Shown: piece by piece, positions 58,284 through 64,000 of the stretch
Position numbering within the stretch: position 1 is the stretch's first letter
How the letters are laid out: the number at the start of each line of letters is the position of its first letter
Source of the DNA: Pseudoneurospora amorphoporcata
Lineage: Eukaryota; Ascomycota; Sordariomycetes; Sordariales; Sordariaceae
NCBI GenBank assembly: GCA_033297205.1
Contig: MU859120.1
Span: 1-64,000 of the forward strand
DNA length: 64,000 nucleotides
Direction of reading: 5' to 3'
Made by a program: the position numbers and the translations under genes
The notes under the pieces: generated by a model
Told to the model about the DNA's origin: nothing
Database searches by the model: none
Seen by the model: the letters and a program-made list of their open reading frames with translations, nothing else

Positions 58284-58902
58284 ACGCAGGCGTAGGGGCG
58301 GAAGAGGTAGCGACCCCCGTCGCCTATCCCCCAGCTGACGCACTGGCTTATTCCCTAGTCCGCGCCCTAGCCTGCTCCTCTGCTCGTTCCTCGGCCTCCA
58401 ACACTTCTAACTCCGCCATACTGAGCTCCGTCAACTCTCGACTTTTTGCGGACAAACGCTCTTACTCTTATTTCAAACGGCTCAACTGAACAGCCAACTC
58501 TTAAATGTTCTTCAAGACCTCCGCCTTTATTTGAGCTACACGAGCCCTCTCTTCTAGAACGCGCGTTACTAAAAATAAAGGTTAATAAAGAAGAAAACGT
58601 CAAAATAAGGAAAATATACACTCGGCGTCAGTATCTATACTCACACAAGGACGTCCGTAACAAACGCACTCGCCACACTTCCTACCGTCAAGAAGTCGTT
58701 TGCACCTTAGGGAACGCTAAGAATAACAATAGCAAGGATCGCTAGGGAACCCGAACTATTCAATACGGGTCAGCAAAGACTGCCGCTTCGTAGTCGCTTT
58801 AGAAGGGCGTTTCTCGATACGAGACGATATGATGGTAGGAAGGGAGGATGAGGTGATAAGAAACTTACTGTATTCAGGAGTAATGATAGGCAGATAGAAT
58901 AT
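58240..58902 (-). pseudogene. Antisense spliced ORF of the Gypsy element (Cys-rich plus coiled coil)
   Basis: On the minus strand, exon 1 (about 58902-58620) reads ...SLPTIISSRIEKRPSKATTK, then a Cys-rich block with PCYCYS, LRCKRL and RKCGECVCYGRPC. An intron at 58619-58569 (51 nt; GTATAT, TATTAAC branch, TTTTAG) joins in phase to exon 2 (58568-58240). Exon 2 starts LTRVLEERARVAQIKAEVLK, a coiled coil of Glu/Arg/Ala/Leu heptads. The internal stops are TAA/TAG at positions fitting lost Gln codons, as in pol. An ATA at 58900-58902 could be a decayed ATG. Its 3' end overlaps the end of pol by 44 bp. The function is unknown. Similar zinc-binding/coiled-coil hypothetical proteins occur widely in fungal repeats, to my recollection. 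Confidence 0.6.
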
Positions 58903-58954
58903 AAGAATGGAGAAAACCCGGAGGCTAACCAACAAGCCGTCGAGGACGTCGGCT

Positions 58955-58966
58955 AGGGAGGGGAGG
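58955..58966 (+). other. Polypurine tract of the Gypsy element
   Basis: AGGGAGGGGAGG lies 5 bases before the 3' LTR, the usual place of the plus-strand primer. Confidence 0.7.
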
Positions 58967-58971
58967 CATCG

Positions 58972-59381
58972 TATTACGAACTAATAATCAAGGACACGGG
59001 TCAACCAAGCCACCGGTACACAATAGCCACGCGAAGGCTGGGCAATGTAACCATAGCAGGGGAAGCTCGTGGCCGGCACAGGCTTACTAGTCGAGCCGGG
59101 CTCACCAGTCGAGCCAGGCTCACGACAACGGGAGCAAGCCATGGCCATAGTGGTGAGCTGGGCTCACCACGTTACAAAGAAACATCCAGAGCATGTAGTA
59201 TAAAGGGACGACTGGAGAACTCAGATTGTCAGATAGTTCGACAGTAGTCAATTGATCTTTATCACCGAGACACGTATAACGCTACTATACTTGTTGTGAA
59301 CCTTTTGGCTTCACTGAACAGCACTGATAGTCTTTACCTTCAGCTATCCCACTTAGGCAGATCAGACTGCCGTTCGTCACA
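58972..59381 (+). repeat. 3' LTR of the Gypsy element
   Basis: 410 bp, same ends as the 5' LTR. It carries two instead of three of the 19-bp internal units, which accounts for the length difference. Confidence 0.9.
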
Positions 59382-59499
59382 CAAGTGCATAGTTCACTGT
59401 AGCATCCCTATACTAGTACTATCATTATAAGCTAGTTAGAGCATTGCAGCAAACACATTTTATAGCTTCTACGTTAATTTTCTTAACTTTCCTCTACTC

Positions 59500-59900
59500 A
59501 TAATACTCAGTTCCGAATCTTTTGAATCTTAATAGGTATTTTTTTTTTGTTAATTATAATTAATAATATTATATAAATAATTTATTAGGTATATAAGCTC
59601 GTTAATCCTTAGGAATTGTTTTCTAAAGATATTTATAGGTAGAATAAACTCTAAATAATTAATATGAATAACGAGGTAGATTTTCTATCCTTCTAGGAGT
59701 TTAAATTTATAAACTAATCAATTAACACGTTCTAAGATTTTGAATAGTCCTACGTATTACTATCCTAACTTTTTATTTAATATGGTTACCTTCAGTACAA
59801 TATAACTTTTATAAAGTTTGAACATTACTTTATCATTAACTTCAAAGAATTTAGGTAGCCGGCCTCGATTGAAATACTTCTTTATTAATATAATTGAAGT
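59500..59900 (-). pseudogene. Integrase C-terminal relic of an older Gypsy element
   Basis: Read on the minus strand from about 59877, the segment gives YFNRGRLPKFFEVNDKVMFK, then NKKLG, YVGLFKILERV and INYLEFILP with several stops. This matches the well-known Gypsy integrase tail pattern (F.VGDKV, LGQ..VGPF.I, HPV.H...L). The DNA is very AT-rich, as after RIP. It belongs to the interior of the layer-2 element. Confidence 0.7.
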
Positions 59901-59979
59901 CGCGATTATATTATTAATAGTAATTTTAGTAATAAGTAGAAGTAGGCTTTGAAGTTATTAATTATCTTTATAATTGGCC

Positions 59980-60651
59980 TGTTAACGTGTGGCTATTACT
60001 GTACTTTGTAACTGCCTTGTACTACCTTGTAGTATAGAAGGCTGATTGCTGAGGACATTATTCCTTCTACGTCATAGAATTAGTTAACTTAGCCCCCACA
60101 GAATCTACTAAAACACAGAGGTTTTACCACTGCGTTTTAAATTCTCGAACCTATTCAGCATTTTCCCTAGATTGATTTGTCATTATAGAATGCAACAGAA
60201 ACTTATAGATTCAACTCTTTCCTTTCATAGTATAGTCCTCTTACAAGCACTTCTGCTAACTTACAGGAAGCTTCTACACTCTGGAAGCTTTTAGACACTC
60301 AGCATTTATGGATATAAAGACCTCTCCTCTCCGTTAGTTAGTCACTCCTTAAGCAAGCAAGCAAGCAAGGACACTCAAGCAATACAATACGGTCTTTTCT
60401 TATAGTGCAGAGTTCACTATAATAAGTTGTTTTCCACAGTGCAGAGTTCACTGTAATCTTCTGTCTTGAGAGCAGAGTCCTCTTTAAGACCTCTTTTACA
60501 ACACTCCTATTGTATCTGCAATCACGCTGCTTCCTTCAGCACTGCTGTCGTACCACCGCTTCCGCTCCGCTCAGCTACAAGTGCATAGTTCACTGTAGCA
60601 TCCCTATACTAGTACTATCATCATAGGCTAGTTAGGGCATTGCAGCAAACA
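59980..60651 (+). repeat. Second LTR-2 copy (672 bp)
   Basis: Starts TGTTAACG and ends GCAGCAAACA, with the same order of motifs as the split copy 51594-59455. It has an extra partial duplication (GTGCAGAGTTCACT twice near 60400-60455). The 5-bp flanks (TGGCC / AAGTT) do not match, so it is not a simple solo LTR with a preserved duplication. It may come from unequal recombination or later deletion. Confidence 0.8.
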
Positions 60652-61009
60652 AAGTTGAATCAATTACAATTTGGACGAGTTAATAAAGTTAAATCGATAG
60701 TTTAATTAACTAGTATTAAAATAAACGACGCGGTTAATTAAAAGGATAGTTAGTTTTTGAAGTAAGGAATGATAGATTTGATAGAGTCTGATTTTTAAAA
60801 TAAAAAGATAAAAAAAGGATGGTATTAATTTATTAATTTAGTAATTTAACAATATCCAAAACGGAACCGATTGTATATTAATAATATTAAAATAATTACT
60901 ATAATAGTAGAAGACGCGTTTAATACAATTTAATAAAGTAAATAACCTTTCTAAACTGTCAAAATAATAAGGAATGATAAGGTTTATTTGATTATTAAGT
61001 AGGCATTAT

Positions 61010-61176
61010 TATTATACTATAAGTATAAGCAACGTAATGCAAATGCGTGTAATTTATATAATATATTCTATAATACTAAAGTACTATATAATGTGCATTA
61101 CGTACTGGCTATATATATAAGGTATAGAGTATAGGGTGCGCCTGCCTCACATGTACATGCTTAGTAAGCGTTAATA
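61010..61176 (-). repeat. Right (5') LTR of the layer-2 element
   Basis: 167 bp partner of 51209-51375, more AT-rich, followed directly by the CCCTG duplication at 61177-61181. Confidence 0.75.
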
Positions 61177-61472
61177 CCCTGTAACCCCCCTATAGGGTGT
61201 ATGCACCCAGGTCTTGGCCGTACCTCCCCTGTATACGCCGTACATATGCTTGCATAAGGTCTAATCAGCTTCCTAACCCGGTATGGTGATAGTTCATTCT
61301 GTTGGTTTCTATCTTCACGGGTTGGACCATGAAGATAGAGCGTTTTGTTAGTTAACAAGGGTAGAGGAGGGTACAACGCGTCAGTTGCATGCCGCAGATG
61401 GCACTTTGTACCCTCCTCTATCCCTGTCAAAAACAGATGGAAAAGTTGTTGGTTGAACCAAACGCGCCCTTA

Positions 61473-62608
61473 GTCTCGGTTTGGCATTTCTTGACAGGCT
61501 CTGCCACTCCGGCTCTCAGACGCTTTTTTCAGGTTAGGCGGATGCCAAGGTTGGACGATGGACTGTCGCTTCATTCGTATCCCTTTTTTTTTTTTTTTTT
61601 TTCCCCCAACGACAGCGGCCGTCTTTTCCTTTTCTTCCCACTTGAGGGCTTGGGATTATTCGGGAAAGGGGGAAAGGCACGAAGAGGGTCATCCTTCCAT
61701 ATCCTCGTGTGAGACACGGTGTGTGGTGGTCGTGCTTGCCACAGAACCAAAACACTAACAAAAAAGCATGTTGCTCCGGTGGTCACTCGCTCTGGTCGGT
61801 CACTCGTCGACTCCGCCCGTCGAATTGCAAAAGCCCTGGAAGAGCGATGCAAGACACAGGAACACGGCATGTGCTATGACGTACATGTGTACCCTTGGCT
61901 AACGTTCACTCGTGCCTCCTTGCAGTGTTGGCATAGATACAGTGTCCACCCGGACATCACCACACTGTCGATCTGGCGACTTTGCCTGGATCTCACAGTG
62001 TCTTCGTCGTGATCATCGCGGCAGATTGTTGCCGATACTTACTGTGTGGCTCTGGCTTGGCACCCCCTTAAGCACAGCAAATCTTCGACCCCGGTCAATC
62101 ATCAGCCATCACGTCCACTAACACGGAGTCACCCGCATACCTAGGTATCGTCTGTCGCATTTTAACGCTGCAGTGTGCACTACATTCTCACTCCATCGGC
62201 TCCAATCGATCTCCAGATACCTCATGTCCTCGCCAGCTCACCAGGACGCCGGCGGGAGTGAAGACATGCCCATTAGACTCTGTGACTCTTAAGACGGGCG
62301 TCAGATGGCCTGCTCTGATTGATCCGTCCCGCTGCACAGGTTCTCTTATTACCGTGCTGTCATGTACCGTTCTCTAGGCGCATTCAGGAGGTTGTCATCA
62401 CACCCTTTGAGCATCCGTTTCATCGTCCGAGTTCTTCCCGCCTCATCCGAAGAGCCAAGCCTAGTATGAACGAGTTTGATGTATATAACGTATGCGAGCC
62501 TCATACATCATTGTCTATAGCCAAAAGCCGACCAAAACCACTATCATCGTCGTGAACCAAAAACATACCGCCTCGGTCTAATGCCGATAAACATGTGCGA
62601 TCCTTCCT
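61473..62608. other. Intergenic between the transposon nest and the 5-phosphatase gene
   Basis: 1.1 kb with no supported gene. A T homopolymer of about 18 bases lies at about 61585-61602. Confidence 0.5.
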
Positions 62609-64000
62609 TCATGAAGGTTTTAGTGCCTGCCATCCTCCCATCTGCATGCCACCACTGTCATCATCATCTAGAAGATTCACGGTGTTTGACTTCCTAGGCG
62701 GAGGCGGCTGCGGAGCCTCGGGCCTCGTCGTCGCCTTCTGAACAAGCGCTGGCGGTGGTGCAAGCGCAGATACAGGCACAGGCTTTCGTCCCGGAACCTG
62801 TGTCTTCTGCTGAAGATCGGCCAACCCGACAAGACCAACGCCTCCAGGTGGCGTGTACCGTGCCTGAGGCGCAAATCCCGTGCTTGTATTGACGCGCCGA
62901 GGTGGCTGTAGGGGCGCGTCCGTGTCTCCATTTTTATTACTGAGTGAAGATAAAGATGTGAAACTCGATGAGCTCCCGTTGGCCTTGGATAAGGATCCTT
63001 GCCGTCCTGAAAGAGACGGGTTTGGAGAACGCTCTGGCTGGAGAGGCTTCCAGCTACTGAGTGTCACCGTGTCTTCCATAGGCGCAGGTACCGAAGTGCT
63101 GGACCCCGGTGATGAAGGTGCTGCTAAGTGGGCAGGTTTCTTTGCTACCGGTGGCGCAGCTTTCTGCTTAACGGTATGTTGAGACGATAAAGACATCGAG
63201 CGGGCCGGAAGTGGTGGTGTGGCTGTTGTCGCTGCCGTATTGACAGGCTTCCTAGCCACTGGTGAACTGGCCATGGCAGGTCCCGATGTAGAGCCCAAAG
63301 CACCCATACCGGTCTGCCTTCGTGGAGGAGGAGGTGGTGGAGGAGCATCGAACTTGCCGTTCTTCCCATCTTCGGTGAGTTGCAACCGTCCAACCTTGGC
63401 GGGAAGGTTCGACGGATCAAATGGAGGAGGGAGGGGCCTTCTAGGCGCCGAATTTGACGCCGAAGTAGAGAGCAGCATCGAATGATTGACATGTTCAAAC
63501 GGTGATGTCGAGAGGCTTGAGAAGGAGGAAAGCCTTGACTCCGACCTTGGGATATTAACCCAGTCAGGTTCGTCAGTGGGCATGTAAGGGTTGGCTGGCC
63601 TTTTGGGATTAAGAATGGTTTGGAAGGCAGGACTCTCGGGTTTTGGTGGCTGGATGGCGGATCGGGGCATCTTGCCATTGTCCATCCACCACTTCTGTCG
63701 ATCAGAGCTGGCTGGGGGGAGGCCAGGCTCGATGGCATCGTAGCCGATTAGATCCTCATCGTCAGAATCATCCCCAGCCAGGTTGGCCATGTCACCGCCA
63801 ATATCCGCTTTCCTGCGTTCGTATATGTCGCGGCTAATCTTGTTGCGAATCCTCTCATTCACAATATTGACGGTGCATTCAAAGACAGCATACACTGGCC
63901 GATGATCTGAGAATCGCAATGGTGCCGAGTTGTAACACAACTGGCGGAGATTGTGTCCTTTCCTCAGAATACGGTCCGTCCACGCTGGTATACGTGCTTT
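62609..64000 (-). CDS. Synaptojanin-like inositol polyphosphate 5-phosphatase, C-terminal part
   Basis: An open frame from the window edge (64000) to the stop at 62609, 464 codons including the stop; the N-terminus lies outside. It begins KARIPAWTDRILRKG and continues YNSAPLRFSDHRPVYAVF, the last two catalytic motifs of 5-phosphatases (PAWTDRI and SDHRPV). A helix RNKISRDIYERRK follows. The remaining 380 residues are Pro/Ser-rich with poly-Pro (KFDAPPPPPPPRR) and repeated PARS/PVARKP motifs, likely SH3 ligands. It ends DDDDSGGMQMGGWQALKPS. Synaptojanins (Inp51-53) dephosphorylate PI(4,5)P2 in endocytosis, usually with an N-terminal Sac1 domain, which would be beyond the window. Confidence 0.92.
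   Translation of the reverse strand, partial: KARIPAWTDRILRKGHNLRQLCYNSAPLRFSDHRPVYAVFECTVNIVNERIRNKISRDIYERRKADIGGDMANLAGDDSDDEDLIGYDAIEPGLPPASSDRQKWWMDNGKMPRSAIQPPKPESPAFQTILNPKRPANPYMPTDEPDWVNIPRSESRLSSFSSLSTSPFEHVNHSMLLSTSASNSAPRRPLPPPFDPSNLPAKVGRLQLTEDGKNGKFDAPPPPPPPRRQTGMGALGSTSGPAMASSPVARKPVNTAATTATPPLPARSMSLSSQHTVKQKAAPPVAKKPAHLAAPSSPGSSTSVPAPMEDTVTLSSWKPLQPERSPNPSLSGRQGSLSKANGSSSSFTSLSSLSNKNGDTDAPLQPPRRVNTSTGFAPQARYTPPGGVGLVGLADLQQKTQVPGRKPVPVSALAPPPALVQKATTRPEAPQPPPPRKSNTVNLLDDDDSGGMQMGGWQALKPS

Larger units (their letters stand above)
52173..59381 (+). mobile_element. Ty3/Gypsy chromovirus, 7.2 kb, inactive
   Basis: LTRs at 52173-52601 and 58972-59381 are bounded by the duplication CAAGT (52168-52172 and 59382-59386). 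The order is gag, protease, reverse transcriptase, RNase H, integrase, chromodomain, antisense ORF, polypurine tract, LTR. The LTRs differ by 11 substitutions (10 transitions) and one repeat unit over about 410 bp by hand count, so insertion is the youngest event in the nest. Many in-frame stops and at least one frameshift make it non-autonomous. Confidence 0.92.
51594..59455 (+). repeat. Solo LTR, family LTR-2, split by the Gypsy element
   Basis: The left part is 51594-52172 (starts TGTTAACG) and the right part 59387-59455 (ends CAGCAAACA), about 648 bp in all. It is flanked by TATTT (51589-51593) and CATTT (59456-59460), a 5-bp duplication with one C-to-T change. A TATA-like TATATAAAG and a series of AAGCAAGC repeats lie inside. 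Only one LTR and no interior is present, so it arose by LTR-LTR recombination before the Gypsy insertion. Confidence 0.8.
51209..61176 (-). mobile_element. RIP-decayed LTR retrotransposon remnant (layer 2)
   Basis: Two direct repeats of exactly 167 bp (51209-51375 and 61010-61176) are flanked by CCCTG on both outer sides (51204-51208 and 61177-61181). They are its LTRs. Without the later insertions only about 1.1 kb of AT-rich interior remains. This includes a minus-strand Gypsy integrase tail at about 59500-59900, so the element reads right to left and is internally deleted. The ends are TGTTA..TTAATA. Confidence 0.75.
51097..61469. mobile_element. Harbinger-type MITE, now split by nested LTR elements
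   Basis: The ends are inverted repeats of 20 bp with one C/T difference: GGGCGTGTTTGGTTCAACCA at 51097-51116 and its complement-strand partner at 61450-61469. They are flanked by TTA (51094-51096 and 61470-61472), the 3-bp duplication typical of PIF/Harbinger. Removing the LTR nest leaves only about 400 bp (51097-51208 plus 61182-61469), too short for a transposase, so it is a non-autonomous element. Its right part contains hairpins: 21-bp arms at 61356-61376/61406-61426 and 10-bp arms at 61308-61317/61330-61339. Confidence 0.75.

Noticed and set aside
58280..58489. 69-codon plus-strand frame after pol
   Set aside because: It is the complement of the antisense coiled-coil exon, whose frame explains the region better.
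62677..63738. Alternative frames within the 5-phosphatase tail
   Set aside because: Shadow frames of the Pro/Ser-rich coding sequence.
1..64000. CRISPR arrays, rRNA genes, bacterial operons
   Set aside because: None seen. The intron-bearing genes are eukaryotic.

Overview
The window is nuclear DNA of a filamentous ascomycete (Pezizomycotina). The genes carry short introns (43-150 nt) with GT..AG ends and CTAAC/CTGAC-type branch sites. The gene set is typical of moulds (palC, a two-exon LEO1, NEDD8 with an 11-nt coding exon, a 14-3-3 with an 8-nt microexon). The repeats show the C-to-T / G-to-A decay of repeat-induced point mutation (RIP). I cannot place it more finely than that from sequence alone.

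Layout. 1-1590: end of a long terminal repeat (LTR) and a broken pogo-like DNA transposon. 2-50 kb: ordinary gene-bearing DNA with about 19 protein genes. In order these are palC (ambient pH signalling), LEO1 (Paf1 complex), a Mob kinase activator, a DUF3237-like protein, a CorA/Mnr2-like Mg transporter, CstF-64/Rna15, prohibitin-2, NEDD8, elongin A, THOC7, tubulin cofactor A, a SERCA Ca pump, proteasome beta-3, a TUG/UBX protein, ribosomal protein L36, a small secreted cysteine protein, a secreted class 3 lipase, a 14-3-3 protein and one unrecognised protein. Several are transcription and mRNA-processing factors (LEO1, CstF-64, elongin A, THOC7) and several belong to ubiquitin/proteasome pathways (NEDD8, PUP3, UBX; elongin A as a possible Cullin partner). 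This is a housekeeping block, not a metabolite cluster. Most neighbours are convergent or divergent pairs. A 5.4 kb stretch (42.8-48.2 kb) holds no gene I can support.

51.1-61.5 kb: a 10.4 kb nest of transposons, each layer delimited by its own target-site duplication (TSD). A Harbinger-type MITE (TSD TTA) holds a RIP-decayed minus-strand LTR element (TSD CCCTG). That element holds a solo LTR (TSD TATTT/CATTT), and a second LTR of the same family lies nearby. The solo LTR is split by a 7.2 kb Ty3/Gypsy chromovirus (TSD CAAGT). The chromovirus has gag, a complete but stop-riddled pol with a C-terminal chromodomain, and a spliced antisense gene (Cys-rich then coiled coil) between pol and the 3' LTR. 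That antisense gene is the most unusual feature here. 62.6-64 kb: the 3' part of a synaptojanin-like inositol 5-phosphatase, cut by the window edge.

All exon structures are read by eye from splice consensus, frame and family similarity. No search or alignment program was run.
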